NCBI RefSeq assembly: GCF_001050235.1
Contig: NZ_DF967972.1
Span: 1,500,822-1,564,821, forward strand
From: Longilinea arvoryzae
GTDB lineage: Bacteria > Chloroflexota > Anaerolineae > Anaerolineales > Anaerolineaceae
DNA: 64,000 bases
Reading direction: 5' to 3'
The position numbers and the translations under genes are program-made. The first letter of the stretch is position 1; each line of letters begins with the position of its first letter. This document shows positions 45,101-54,297 of this stretch, piece by piece. A model generated the notes under the pieces. The model was given only the letters and a program-made list of their open reading frames with translations, did not search any database and was not told where the DNA came from.

Positions 45101-48100
45101 TACTACCCTGGCACGGACGTGGTTCAGGCGCTGGCCTGGGCGCAGGGAAGCATCACCGCCTATTCGGCCGAGGTTAACGTGGTTTGGACGGCCGCGACGA
45201 CGCCCACCCCGCCGCCGGCCGATGCGCCGCTATCCGTGCCGGGTTGGATCGGCAGCCCGGCCAACCAGGCTACGTTGACAGGGCTCGTACCCATCCAATT
45301 AACCAGCGGTATCACGCTCACGAGCGGCACCCTCGATTACTGGCCCGCCGACCATCCGGAAGCAGCGCAAACCCTGGCCGCCAATCTGAGCGGGTCGGGG
45401 ACGTTGGCCACCCTCGATACCACCCAGTTAGCCAACGGATCCTATATCATTCGCCTGCAAGGGACGCGCACCGATGGCGTCCAGGTCAACAGCGGAATCC
45501 TGGTCACAGTCGCCGGGAATTACAAACCGGGTCGGGTGCGTTTTACCATCACCGATTTTACCGTTCCATTGGCCGGGATGCCGATTACGATTGGGCGCAC
45601 CTATGACAGCCTGGAAAAAGAGACCTCGGGCGATTTCGGCTACGGCTGGTCGTTAGCCATCGGCAGCCCCAAGTTGGAAGTGAACCAGGCCAACGACGTT
45701 ACCCTCACCTTGCCGGGCGGAAAACGCGTGACCTTTTACTTCAAGCCGTATCCGCCCAGTTCGTGGTTTGGCTTCCTGTTGGTGCCGCGATATCTCCCTG
45801 AAGCCGGCGTTTACGGCAGCCTGACCGCGGAAGGATGCGGTTTGCTGACCGTTTCGGGTGGCAGTACCTTCTGCTTCCCCGGAAACCTGTATGAGCCCAC
45901 CGGATATACTTATACCGATCCGTATGGCCGCCAATATGACCTGGGAGCTGACGGCAGCCTGCATTCGATCACCGATATGAACGGCAACGTATTGACCTTC
46001 TCGGCGGACGGGATCAGCAGCAGCGTCGGCGACCTCAGCGTGCAGTTCATTCGCGATGGCGAAGGCCGCATCACCCAAATCATCGACCCGGAAGGCAATG
46101 CCTATGCATACGGGTACGACGATCAGGGCAACCTGGCTGCCGTCACCGCCCCTGGAGTGGCCACCTCGCTAGTGTATCACTACGGCACGGACCATTACTT
46201 CCTGGGCGCAGACGATCCCCGCGGCAATCCGCTCATCGTCGACACCTATTATCCGGACGGCCGGCTTGAAAGTGAGAGCGATGCGCTGGGAAATGTCTTC
46301 CACTATACCTACGATGCGAGCACCCGCACCACCATTGTGACCAATCCCGACGGCGGGACGGTCGTTTCTGTGTACGACGCCAACGGGAAACTGCTGCGCC
46401 AGACGGATCCCCTCGGCCATACGACCAGCTACACATACGACGCAAACCAAAACCTGCTCACGCAGACCGACCCGCTCGGGCACACCACATCGTATACCTA
46501 TGATGCCAACGGCAACCAGACCTCGGTCAAAAACGCGCTGAACCAAACCTATTCCACGACCTACAACCAGTACGGCGGGCCCGTCACCAAGACCGACGCG
46601 CTGGGCAACGTGCAAACGATACATTACGATGCCCGCTATATGCCGACGAGCATCACCGATGAGCTTGGAACGATAACATCCTTCACCTGGGATGACCACG
46701 GCAGCGTCCTGACGCGGACGGACGGCAACGGCAAACTTACCAGCAACAGCTACGATGCTTACGGCAATCTGATCGGCGAGACCGATCCACTCAATCACAC
46801 CAGAGCCTATACATACGATCTGCTCGGACAGCAGACCTCCGCCACGGATGCGCAGGGTCAGATCACGTCCATGGCGTACGATGCCTTGGGCCATCTCACG
46901 ACTCTCACCGAGCCGTTGGGCAAGGTCACGCAGTTCGAATACGACGCCAATGGGAATCAAACCGCGGCGGTGGACCCGCTTGGAAATCGTACGACATACA
47001 CCTACGATGCCGCCAACCATCAAACCCGGGTGGATTACCCGGACGGCAGCTTCGAGACGACCACCTATGATTGGCGCGGCAATGTCCTGACCCACACCGA
47101 TGCGGCGGGTCACATGACCCGCAACCAGTACGATCTGGCCGGACAGCTCACCAGCGTGACCGTAGCGGATGGAACAGCGGACGCTGGCACGACCGGCTTC
47201 GGCTACGATGCGGCGGGGCGCAAGACCAGCCAGACCGATCCGCTGGGAAATACCACATCCTACACCTATGATAATGCAGGCCGTTTGCTGGCGATTACCG
47301 ACGCCCTGAATCATACAACTTCTTATGCCTACGACGCCGCCGGGCGGCGCACCGCGACCACAGACGCCCAGAACCACACCACGCTCTATGCTTATGACGT
47401 CCGCAACCGGCAAACGATTACCACCTATGCGGATGGCACTACCACTGCGCTAACGTACGACGGCAACGGGCAGAAATTGTCGCGCACCGACCAGGGCGGC
47501 AAGACCACCCTGTACACTTACGATGACGCGGGCGAATTGCTGTCGGTGGCCGACCCGATGGGTCACCTGACTGCTTATGGCTATGATGCAGCCGGGAATT
47601 TGCTGACCATTACGGATGCCAACGGGCATGTCACGGCATTCGGCTACGACGAACTCGGCCGGCAGGTCGAAAAGATCTGGCCGGACTCCTCCTACGAAAC
47701 CTTTGGCTACGATCTCAACGACAACCAAACCGGCCACCGCCTGGCTGACGGGCAAACCAACACTTACCTGTACGATGAAGTGGGCCGTTTGACCCAGGTC
47801 GATTATTTCGACGGCCAGCGGGTGAACTATACCTACACAGCAGATAGGCTGCAGCAGACGATCGTCGACGGTCGCGGAACGACGAATTACGCCTATGACA
47901 ACCAGGACCGCCTGATTGGTGTCATTCAACCGGGTGGGCAAGAAGTAAGCTACAGCTACGATGCGGCCGGCAACCGCCTTTCCATGACGACGCCGGCGGG
48001 GACGACACTTTACGGCTATGATGACGCCGGCCAGCTTGCCGGTGTTACGGACCCTTCCGGGGGCGCCAGCAGTTACACCTATGACGCTGCCGGTTTGCGC

Positions 48101-49606
48101 ACGCAGCTCGTTCTGCCCAACGGCGTCGCCATCGATTACGGTTACGACGCGCTCGACCGCCTGACGAGCATCGATCAGCATTTGGGCGCTGCGACGCTGG
48201 CTTCGTACGACTACACGCTTGATCCGGCCGGCAACCGCCTGTCGCTGACCGAAGCGAACGGCTCGTCGATCCAGTGGGCGTACGATGACGCCTACCGGCT
48301 GGCGAGCGAGACGCGCCGCGACGCCAGCAATGCGGTCGCCTACCAGGCAGATTTCGCCTACGACGCGGTAGGAAACCGCCTGATGCAGACGGTTGGTACG
48401 GCCACCACGCAATCCACCTACAACGATCTGGACCAGTTGCTCAGCGCCGGCACGGCGCAATACCAATATGATGGCCGCGGCAATCTGGCGCGGGTGACTG
48501 ACGGAGCAGACGTCACGCAGTACAGCTATGACGCCGCCGATCGCCTGAGCGGTGTGACCCTACCGGATGGAACCACTGTCGCGTATACCTACGATGCGGC
48601 CGGGCGGCGCGTCCGGCAGAGCGTGGCAGCACAGGTCACCAACTACCTGTGGGATGAGCTCTCGCCTTACGGAGACGTGGTGCTGGAGACGGATAGCAGT
48701 GGTTCGGTGGTGGCTAGCTACGTTCTGGGCGGGGCGGAACTGCTCTCGCAAACCCGCGGCGGGGCGACGGGCTACTACCTGCACGACGGTCAGGGCAGCA
48801 CCCGCGCGCTGAGCGACGTTTTAGGCGCGGTAACCGACACCTATGCCTACACGGCCTTTGGGGAACTTTACGCTCAGACCGGAACGACCACCAATGCCTA
48901 TTTGTACACCGGCCAGCAGTTCGATTCGTTGACCGGATTGTATAGCCTGCGGGCCAGGTATTATGAACCGAATGGTGGGCGGTTCTTGAGCCGAGACATA
49001 GAATTTTTAGATATAAACAACCCGAATGAATTCAACCGTTATAATTATGCCTCTAGTAATCCAATAAACACCATTGATCCAAAGGGATCACAGGCTTTTG
49101 TTGAATATGAAACCATCCAAACAAATAATGAGCGGCGCAAATTAAATGCGTTCGCTGAGACAGAAAGGGCAGCATTTGAGGCAAAGGAAGCGGGCCGAAG
49201 GTTTGCTATTGAATCAAGGCAAATTGCGGCAGAATTACGAGCCGAATTAACTCGGCAGTATGGATCTAGGCAAGCATCAACTTATATGAGCCGAATCACA
49301 ATTGGTACGACGAGAATTGGGGGGCAAAATATTGTAGCAGTTAATGGGGGTGCTCCTGCAGATGTTATAAGAGTTCTTGAAAGTTGGTATCCGGATAAGT
49401 TTGTTACATCTATGGGAAATGTTCATGTTGAACGCTTCTTATATGAAACTGCAGTTCGATATTCTACTAGTACTGGATTACCAATGAGTGAAGTCATTCA
49501 AGCTATTGGGATCGCAAATGTCAGTGGCCCATGCCCTTTATGCCTGCCTATAGCGAATGAAATCCCAATTTTTTTCTTAGGTAGGTTATTACCTTATCTC
49601 ATATAA
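42164..49606 (+). CDS. secreted RHS/YD-repeat polymorphic toxin with PA14 domain and deaminase-like tip
   Basis: 2,480 aa. A Sec signal peptide (residues 1 to about 37) opens an adhesin-like half: a DUF11-like domain (about 500-600), a Big_1-type Ig domain (608-700), a PA14 domain (713-905; STIWGRFFTADNSGVF, IYDFYSDDGFMFGIGNG) and a second Ig domain (about 910-1000). YD repeats then run from about 1,140 to 2,240, with dozens of units like DPLGHTTSYTYDANGN. The RHS core GLYSLRARYYEP-x-GRFLSRD follows at about 2,255, and the junction DPKG at about 2,305. The last 175 residues are the variable toxin, with H2421-V-E2423 and P-C2457-x2-C2460, the spacing and residues of zinc-dependent nucleic-acid deaminases. 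Tip DNA is more AT-rich than the repeats, as expected for a swapped module. The gene is followed immediately by an Imm5-like gene. Confidence 0.9.
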   Translation: MKTTLRFVYKICSVILLFALIFNLSVPGFPSVRSVQAAAEGVEPEGCELYPIALSADSLTGVEIGDTIPDILNGTQPGNFGWLSWAGSPSEQTLATSLTPPGDSATYINPDDPQDTEISMGDWVGGMPGVSNGHPVREALDALKTVDIAVPVWDAVRNEGSSSAYHVASYARIRILDNRIPEENRITALFLGYTCQGAVLRINKTVDNSLLSSKLSANVTVDKDNAIPGDLLTYTSTIQNKTTDFVLSGTLTATNRSDASATIAYLYDLVDYQVTDETVWENLAGFEATLGDYIPISPASLQTGLTFSAVGQPAAGVTYPTGGDGITGTMLASGSTAQWEYSATVSLQQDQLKGLLDSANVAHIRNTVHFEGTPGSAENNQPFTAPVEFTQALQSQNGILNSVNAHLALPDGQIVTLNADVIPALAAIEIGASVVNKTPFTVQPLGPRAEDEGEADYLALLSAANRSSLSATLTTAAEVGGQSIPSDPSQASTLLRLPIVTVQKSGPESIERGQPAVYALTLTNLGAASAGDFSIVDLLPDQTAGSIPDIPVELAAGDSVVLQATHQIPLTQPLGDLTDVATLHWEDANGNTYGALSDPFTSVVVLPVSGMVLQLSPEIAGPNITGAQQTITATLRDGQQNPVAGVPVTFVISGPNAATLTQETGPDGTAVLTYTGLTNGFDKINASAATEAGTVVSNIATVHWITPVETVTTSTIWGRFFTADNSGVFKTSPAATPVFGQAFPSINFNPPSGTVPGNTSGANEWSRPFTNVTMNLTGTYAGTIPAQGNGYQAGVGSLYNFAAVFTGEFTIAEAGTVIYDFYSDDGFMFGIGNGATRVSGPWSNVPASGKTPFENYAVMGSYNQPSSPTRNSVTVNFPAPGVYPFEIDYTECCGGQLALTLAVHETGYGVTPTASLVITPNSRQSHPAGEQQDFTVTALDASGLPLPDMTVMLRIRGTNTQELTAVTDAAGNATFAYSGYYPGTDVVQALAWAQGSITAYSAEVNVVWTAATTPTPPPADAPLSVPGWIGSPANQATLTGLVPIQLTSGITLTSGTLDYWPADHPEAAQTLAANLSGSGTLATLDTTQLANGSYIIRLQGTRTDGVQVNSGILVTVAGNYKPGRVRFTITDFTVPLAGMPITIGRTYDSLEKETSGDFGYGWSLAIGSPKLEVNQANDVTLTLPGGKRVTFYFKPYPPSSWFGFLLVPRYLPEAGVYGSLTAEGCGLLTVSGGSTFCFPGNLYEPTGYTYTDPYGRQYDLGADGSLHSITDMNGNVLTFSADGISSSVGDLSVQFIRDGEGRITQIIDPEGNAYAYGYDDQGNLAAVTAPGVATSLVYHYGTDHYFLGADDPRGNPLIVDTYYPDGRLESESDALGNVFHYTYDASTRTTIVTNPDGGTVVSVYDANGKLLRQTDPLGHTTSYTYDANQNLLTQTDPLGHTTSYTYDANGNQTSVKNALNQTYSTTYNQYGGPVTKTDALGNVQTIHYDARYMPTSITDELGTITSFTWDDHGSVLTRTDGNGKLTSNSYDAYGNLIGETDPLNHTRAYTYDLLGQQTSATDAQGQITSMAYDALGHLTTLTEPLGKVTQFEYDANGNQTAAVDPLGNRTTYTYDAANHQTRVDYPDGSFETTTYDWRGNVLTHTDAAGHMTRNQYDLAGQLTSVTVADGTADAGTTGFGYDAAGRKTSQTDPLGNTTSYTYDNAGRLLAITDALNHTTSYAYDAAGRRTATTDAQNHTTLYAYDVRNRQTITTYADGTTTALTYDGNGQKLSRTDQGGKTTLYTYDDAGELLSVADPMGHLTAYGYDAAGNLLTITDANGHVTAFGYDELGRQVEKIWPDSSYETFGYDLNDNQTGHRLADGQTNTYLYDEVGRLTQVDYFDGQRVNYTYTADRLQQTIVDGRGTTNYAYDNQDRLIGVIQPGGQEVSYSYDAAGNRLSMTTPAGTTLYGYDDAGQLAGVTDPSGGASSYTYDAAGLRTQLVLPNGVAIDYGYDALDRLTSIDQHLGAATLASYDYTLDPAGNRLSLTEANGSSIQWAYDDAYRLASETRRDASNAVAYQADFAYDAVGNRLMQTVGTATTQSTYNDLDQLLSAGTAQYQYDGRGNLARVTDGADVTQYSYDAADRLSGVTLPDGTTVAYTYDAAGRRVRQSVAAQVTNYLWDELSPYGDVVLETDSSGSVVASYVLGGAELLSQTRGGATGYYLHDGQGSTRALSDVLGAVTDTYAYTAFGELYAQTGTTTNAYLYTGQQFDSLTGLYSLRARYYEPNGGRFLSRDIEFLDINNPNEFNRYNYASSNPINTIDPKGSQAFVEYETIQTNNERRKLNAFAETERAAFEAKEAGRRFAIESRQIAAELRAELTRQYGSRQASTYMSRITIGTTRIGGQNIVAVNGGAPADVIRVLESWYPDKFVTSMGNVHVERFLYETAVRYSTSTGLPMSEVIQAIGIANVSGPCPLCLPIANEIPIFFLGRLLPYLI

Positions 49607-49659
49607 TGGTTTTGATGACTTATTTCCTTATCGGATCCATTGACAATCGAAAGGTGGGT

Positions 49660-50334
49660 ATGCAAATACCAGAAAACCTAGAATCTCTGATCAATTTTTT
49701 GTTGATGAATATCCAAAGCGATCCACATCATAACTTCTCGGCTCAAAAGAGGCAGGAGATCTATGAGGCCTTTGGCCCCAGGACGGATCACCAGGCCGCC
49801 CGTGCTCGGGGTTGGTTGGCGGTGATCACCGCGCGCCATGTGTTATCCATTTTCGAGCAAGCTCTTCCCGATGAAAACCATCCCCGGAAGTTGATTGAGA
49901 TGGCCGAAGCAACTTTGCGTGGAAAATTTTCCGTGGAGGAGGCAATCCGCGAAGCTGCAGAAGGGCACGAAATCTCCGGACGGTTGTGGGGGCACGAGGA
50001 AACCGAAGTGACATGGAATGCCTATCTGGCAGGCACGGCTGCGCATCGCGCGTTGGCGGAGGCCGCCGGCGTGGATCCATTCATGAGGATATCCTGGATC
50101 CGGGCGAGCGATTCACCGGATCAGGGCGGACAACCCATACCATTCGATCAACTGCCGGATGAGAAATTGGCCGAGTGGCTGGGAGATACAGCAGCGGCAG
50201 CTGCCGTGGCACATGCTTATGATTCGGACCAACTCAAATCTGATCCCCAAAAACTCCTTGAGTTTTGGCGTTGGTGGCTTAAGGATGCAATAACAGCCGC
50301 ATGGAATTGCATGGAGGCCAACGATGATTGCTGA
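49660..50334 (+). CDS. Imm5-like immunity protein
   Basis: 224 aa from ATG 49660, which follows AAAGGTGGGT. The frame is also open from ATG 49606, which overlaps the RHS stop as TAATG and would add 18 residues, so translational coupling is possible. The protein is all-helical. Motifs ARARGWLAVITARHVLSIFE, PRKLIEMAEATLRGK and AAHRALAEAAG match what I remember of the Imm5 family. Position directly after the toxin tip makes it the predicted cognate antidote to the deaminase domain. It overlaps the following SMI1 gene by 11 bp. Confidence 0.75.
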   Translation: MQIPENLESLINFLLMNIQSDPHHNFSAQKRQEIYEAFGPRTDHQAARARGWLAVITARHVLSIFEQALPDENHPRKLIEMAEATLRGKFSVEEAIREAAEGHEISGRLWGHEETEVTWNAYLAGTAAHRALAEAAGVDPFMRISWIRASDSPDQGGQPIPFDQLPDEKLAEWLGDTAAAAAVAHAYDSDQLKSDPQKLLEFWRWWLKDAITAAWNCMEANDDC

Positions 50335-51295
50335 TCAATGGACCGATCTTTTACAATCCTGGAGCCGGCACATCCTGGCGACCGGCTATGACCGGAATGT
50401 TCTTCCTGCTGAAGTGATCGATCAAAAAAATCAATGGATTGGTTACTCGGGCGCCGGCGAGGAGCAGATTGCGCAGGCGGAAGCGCGCCTGAAAACAAGG
50501 CTGCCAGAATCCTATCGCGAATTTCTGAAGGTCAGCAACGGCTGGCCGACCGGCGGCCCTTACGTAGGGCGGATTTTACCCATTGAAGAAATCGAATGGG
50601 TTTCAGCCAGAAAAAGGGACTGGCTGGAGGGTTGGAAGCTGGGTTTCGGAAGTGATGATCCTTCAGTGTTCAGGGAGATAATGGGTTTCGATCTTCGCTT
50701 GTTGGAAGGCGGGCTTGAGATCAGCGATGAGAGGGACATCGGCGTCTATCTATTGATGCCGGGCTTGAAATCCGCGGATGGGGAGTGGGAAGCCTGGTGC
50801 TTCGAGGCTGAAGGCGGCGCCATGCGCTACCGCTCTTTTGATGAGTTGATGCAGGCAGAATATCGGAAAGTCAAGGACCTGGTGGATGAAGATAATGCAA
50901 ATTTTGGGTCGCAGAAATCTCCGGACAGCGTTTGGAATGATTTATCGTCGCTGCTTGCAGAATTCGAAAAGGAGATCGAGGCCCAAACCAAAATTGCAAA
51001 CAGCGAATCTTGGGAGCTGGCGCAATATGAGGTGGGTATCCGGGATGAACTACAATGTGGCTGGCAGCGGTTAAGCCAGATTCAGGAGCAGACTCGTGAT
51101 CCAGAAGAGGTACGGCACGCCTTGGTAAGTCTGATGGGTGAGTTCGAAAATCGATGGCACCAAAAATTTCTGGATATGAAGCAAGAACCTGAAACGAAGA
51201 TTCTAGAAAAAATGCGCCTGAGTGCGACCGGGGAGGGCGCTCGCCGGACGATGGGCATTATTCAGTGGTTCCTCAAGGAACATAAAGTGCTCTGA
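50324..51295 (+). CDS. SMI1/KNR4 (SUKH) family immunity-type protein, second copy
   Basis: 323 aa, paralogous end-to-end to the protein at 38.7 kb: SUKH domain (EEQIAQAEARLKTRLPESYR, FLKVSNGWPTGG, SFDELMQAEYRKVKDL) plus a helical C-terminal extension ending TMGIIQWFLKEHKVL. The two differ at many positions, so this duplication is older than the near-identical repeat next to it. It overlaps the Imm5-like gene and is probably co-expressed with the toxin. Which toxin it neutralises is unknown; it may guard against relatives' RHS tips. Confidence 0.87.
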   Translation: MIADQWTDLLQSWSRHILATGYDRNVLPAEVIDQKNQWIGYSGAGEEQIAQAEARLKTRLPESYREFLKVSNGWPTGGPYVGRILPIEEIEWVSARKRDWLEGWKLGFGSDDPSVFREIMGFDLRLLEGGLEISDERDIGVYLLMPGLKSADGEWEAWCFEAEGGAMRYRSFDELMQAEYRKVKDLVDEDNANFGSQKSPDSVWNDLSSLLAEFEKEIEAQTKIANSESWELAQYEVGIRDELQCGWQRLSQIQEQTRDPEEVRHALVSLMGEFENRWHQKFLDMKQEPETKILEKMRLSATGEGARRTMGIIQWFLKEHKVL

Positions 51296-51346
51296 TTTTC
51301 ACCGTGAGGGAAAAATATTTCGAAATGGGGGGGGATTCTTCTGTCA

Positions 51347-51640
51347 ATGATTGATTATAAATGGCCTGAACTCTTACAATCCTGGAGCCGGCACATCCTG
51401 GTGACCAGCGACTACCGCAGTTATCTACCCGAAGAAGTGATCGATAAACAAAACCTTTGGATCGTTTACCGGGGTGCCAGCGAGGGGCAGATTGCACAGG
51501 CGGAACGCCGTCTGAAAACGAGGCTGCTGGAATCTTATCGTGAATTCCTGAAGATCAGCAACGGCTGGCCGACCGGCGTCCTGCGGCATCGCTCGTTCTG
51601 GGAACTCATGCAGGCTGAACTGGATGGCTTGCAAAAATAA
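51347..51640 (+). pseudogene. internally deleted SMI1/KNR4 gene
   Basis: 97 aa: the N-terminal 77 residues of a SUKH protein (MIDYKWPELLQSWSRHIL through KISNGWPTG) run directly into the much later LRHRSFWELMQAELDG and stop. About 110 central residues are missing compared with the gene just upstream, so the fold cannot be complete. An identical internal deletion is found in the left duplication copy (39.7 kb), so the deletion preceded that duplication. Confidence 0.75.
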
Positions 51641-52672
51641 CCCGACACGGGTCGAAAGCGTTTAGATTTGCTTTATCCATTGTCTCATTTGCCAAAGGAA
51701 GAAAGATTTATTTATTCTTATAATTGACACTCACTATATGAAGCGTGCGGCCGCCTACAAACTCAACGCCCGGCTGAAATGGTCCACGTAGCCCGCGTAG
51801 GTGGTTAATTCCACATAGTGCGCCTTCGAGGCGATTTCCCGGGCGGATTGGCGGGCGCTGGCGGATGCGAGCAACAAACAGGCGCCCGCGCCGGCCGCAT
51901 TTCCGACCTGGGTAAACCGCTGCAAGGGTAGGGCCGGGAACATGCCGATGCGGAGCGCACTTTCCAGGTTGAGATAAGTGCCAAAAGCGCCGGCGATGAT
52001 GATCTGGTCGACGCGGTCGGCGGGGATGCCGGCGGTTTCGAGCAGGATATCGATTCCCGAGCGGATGGCGCCTTTGGCAAGCTGAATCTCGTTGATATCC
52101 TTGCGCGTCAGCACGATATCGGCGCGGTTGCCGCTTTGGCCGGCCGGCACCAGGATGAATGCCCGCCGCGCCTTTTCTGAACTCGAGGTAAAGACGCCCC
52201 TGGAATCGATGCGCTCCTGGCGGCGCAGTTCGGCCACCGCATCCAGGACGCCCGAACCGCAAATTCCAACGGCCGGCGCATTTCCGACCGTCTGAACCCA
52301 AACCCGATCGCCTTCCAGGCGCACGCGCTCGATGGCGCCCGGCGCGGCCCGCATGCCCTGGTGGATGTGCGCGCCTTCAAAAGCCGGACCGGAAGCGCAC
52401 GAGCAGCAGTAATGCTGGCCGGCGTGAAACAGGCTGACCTCGGTGTTGGTGCCAATGTCGATGGCCAGGACTGTGGAAGAGGAGGTCACCTCACGCGCTG
52501 CAAGCAGCATGGCGACGTGGTCCGCGCCGACGAAACCGGCGATGTTGGGCGGGAAATAGCCATTCGCATTCGGCGCAATGGACAGGCCGATCTGGCGCGC
52601 GGGTATTTCGAGCGGCTCGGTGACCGCCGGAAGATAGGGGGCCGTGCCCAGCGACTCCACCGGCAGCCCGGC
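51531..52672. repeat. right copy of the segmental duplication (part 1)
   Basis: Source-like copy of 39727-40857. It covers the SMI1 relic end and the ASKHA half of the RACo-like gene. Nearly identical within the coding part (a handful of differences, e.g. near 40475/52290 and 40573/52388), somewhat less so in the flanking SMI1 relic. Confidence 0.9.
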
Positions 52673-53575
52673 TGCCAGGTGATGGATGGCGGTATTTCCA
52701 ACCAGCACGACATCCAGGATCTGGCGCGGCGAAACTGCCGCCTGGCTGCAAAGATCGGCCAGCAGCCCCTGAACGGCGTCGATCAGCCGGGTTTGCAGGA
52801 GCTCCAACCCGCCCGGGTGCAGGAGCGTGTAGGCGATGCGGTTGATGACATCCTCGCCGTAAGCAATCTGGGGGTTGAGGATGCCGCCCCGGGCCAGGAC
52901 TTCGCCACTGGTCAGGTCCACCAGATAGGCCGCCAGTTTGGTGGTGCCCATGTCCACAGCCGCGCCGATCAACGGCGCGCCGGCAGGCAGGATGGCAAGC
53001 CCTTCTCCGCGCCGCAGGGCCAGGCGCACAGGCTCACCGTCCTGGAATTTCAAGCCATCCGCGTCCGATATCCAGGCGGTGGATGGATCCACCTCCGCGC
53101 GATCCATGTGTCGCAGCGCGGAACGAAGCCGTTCACTGAGAGGCGCATTGCCATCTGCAGGGGTCACATCCAGAGCCGTGATGAGCGGATCCTCGCGAAA
53201 TGGAAGGCGCAGCCCTTCCACCTGAAGCCGCTGGCGGGTTGCCAGGGTTTCGGGTGGGATTTCCACCCGGCAGTCATCCAGGGCGCGGGCCTGGCAGGCC
53301 AGGCGAATGCCAGCCGTCTGCTCGCCCGGAGTCAGCAGTCCGGTCTCGATGGAAGTCAGCGGAGAAAGGGCACCCTGTATCAGGCGAACCTGGCAGGCGC
53401 CGCAGGTGCCGTTTCCGTTGCACACAGCGTTGATCTCCACACCGGCCTGGCGGATTGCCTCGATCAAGGCTGTGCCTGCCTCCACGGCGATCCGTAGGCC
53501 GAGCGGTTCCAGATCGATCCGGATTTGATTTTCTGAAGGGGATGGATTTATCGCGGGCATGTGTCGAGGATGCAT
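51755..53575 (-). CDS. RACo-like corrinoid activator: [2Fe-2S] ferredoxin + ASKHA (DUF4445)
   Basis: 606 aa. An N-terminal plant-type [2Fe-2S] domain has C52, C58, C61 and C94 (CNGNGTCGACQVRL...ACQ), followed by a linker and an actin-like ATPase domain of the DUF4445/RACo type (VDMGTTKLAAYLVDL near 208, VLAIDIGTNTEVSLFH near 370, IIAGAFGTYLNLESALRIGM). Such proteins reduce inactive Co(II) corrinoid to Co(I) in an ATP-dependent way. ATG 53575 or, five codons on, 53560 could be used; both overlap the DUF1638 gene. Last gene of the operon; its 3' half is duplicated at 40-41 kb. Confidence 0.92.
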   Translation of the reverse strand: MHPRHMPAINPSPSENQIRIDLEPLGLRIAVEAGTALIEAIRQAGVEINAVCNGNGTCGACQVRLIQGALSPLTSIETGLLTPGEQTAGIRLACQARALDDCRVEIPPETLATRQRLQVEGLRLPFREDPLITALDVTPADGNAPLSERLRSALRHMDRAEVDPSTAWISDADGLKFQDGEPVRLALRRGEGLAILPAGAPLIGAAVDMGTTKLAAYLVDLTSGEVLARGGILNPQIAYGEDVINRIAYTLLHPGGLELLQTRLIDAVQGLLADLCSQAAVSPRQILDVVLVGNTAIHHLAAGLPVESLGTAPYLPAVTEPLEIPARQIGLSIAPNANGYFPPNIAGFVGADHVAMLLAAREVTSSSTVLAIDIGTNTEVSLFHAGQHYCCSCASGPAFEGAHIHQGMRAAPGAIERVRLEGDRVWVQTVGNAPAVGICGSGVLDAVAELRRQERIDSRGVFTSSSEKARRAFILVPAGQSGNRADIVLTRKDINEIQLAKGAIRSGIDILLETAGIPADRVDQIIIAGAFGTYLNLESALRIGMFPALPLQRFTQVGNAAGAGACLLLASASARQSAREIASKAHYVELTTYAGYVDHFSRALSL

Positions 53576-54297
53576 TCATTATAGGCCGTCTGGACGGTGC
53601 CCCCGGCCGGAACGTACAGAAAATCCCGGTTCCCGGCCGGCAGCCAGCCGCCGTTGACCAGTTCATGCGCCAGGCGCAGATCTGTCGCGTAGCGCTCGAA
53701 GGTCCATCCGCGCCGGGAGGCCTCTGCCTCGGCCTGCGCAATTGTGCCGTCCGAATCACCTTCACTCAATTCCAGGTACACCCCGCGCCGGTAGGATTTC
53801 CGCCAGGCGCCCATCACTTCCATGAGATAATCCGCGTTTTCCCGGCCGAATTTCTGCACATGGGAAGCATACGCATTCCGGAGCTCCTCATCCGAACCGG
53901 AGCCCATGGATAGAGCGGCTGCTTCACCGGTGCGGTGTTCCAACTGGTCGCGAGTATACCAGTAGGTGCCCGGGTGGTCCTCGAATTCCCGCTGATACCG
54001 CTCGCGGCTGCCGAGATAGAGCGTGATGCAGTCGTGCGCGCGCGGAATAACCAACGGGATGGACCGCGCTTTCAGGCCGTCCATCGCCTGCCCGCACAGT
54101 CCGTAGCCCAACAGCACCGCGTCATAGCCCCGGCCATCGACGGCGTCGATCCTGCCCTGGAGTTCTTCGCGCAGCTTTTTGGGGTAATCGTGCTGCCCGA
54201 GCGGCACAAATTCAAGGTCGACGCTGTGCGGGGAGCATGCGACGGCAGCCTGCAGCGGATGGGTGAGCACCTGGCAAGCGATACATCGCAAGCGCAT
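53548..54297 (-). CDS. DUF1638 protein
   Basis: 249 aa from ATG 54297, which overlaps the UroD stop as TGATG; the longer open frame upstream is only overlap. Seen: MRLRCIACQVL, VLLGYGLCGQAMDGL, LVIPRAHDCITLYLGSRERY, LELSEGDSDG. DUF1638 genes are regular neighbours of corrinoid proteins and methylamine-type methyltransferases. The conserved Cys and His suggest metal or corrinoid handling; activity unproven. Confidence 0.88.
   Translation of the reverse strand: MRLRCIACQVLTHPLQAAVACSPHSVDLEFVPLGQHDYPKKLREELQGRIDAVDGRGYDAVLLGYGLCGQAMDGLKARSIPLVIPRAHDCITLYLGSRERYQREFEDHPGTYWYTRDQLEHRTGEAAALSMGSGSDEELRNAYASHVQKFGRENADYLMEVMGAWRKSYRRGVYLELSEGDSDGTIAQAEAEASRRGWTFERYATDLRLAHELVNGGWLPAGNRDFLYVPAGGTVQTAYNECILDTCPR

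Noticed and set aside
46169..48466. Long minus-strand open frames (414 and 338 codons) under the YD repeats
   Set aside because: The periodic YD-repeat DNA keeps other frames open; the products are repetitive Val/Gly/Arg strings without a start signal.
52361..53497. 378-codon plus-strand frame opposite the RACo-like gene
   Set aside because: Antisense to a gene with clear catalytic motifs; no family resemblance.
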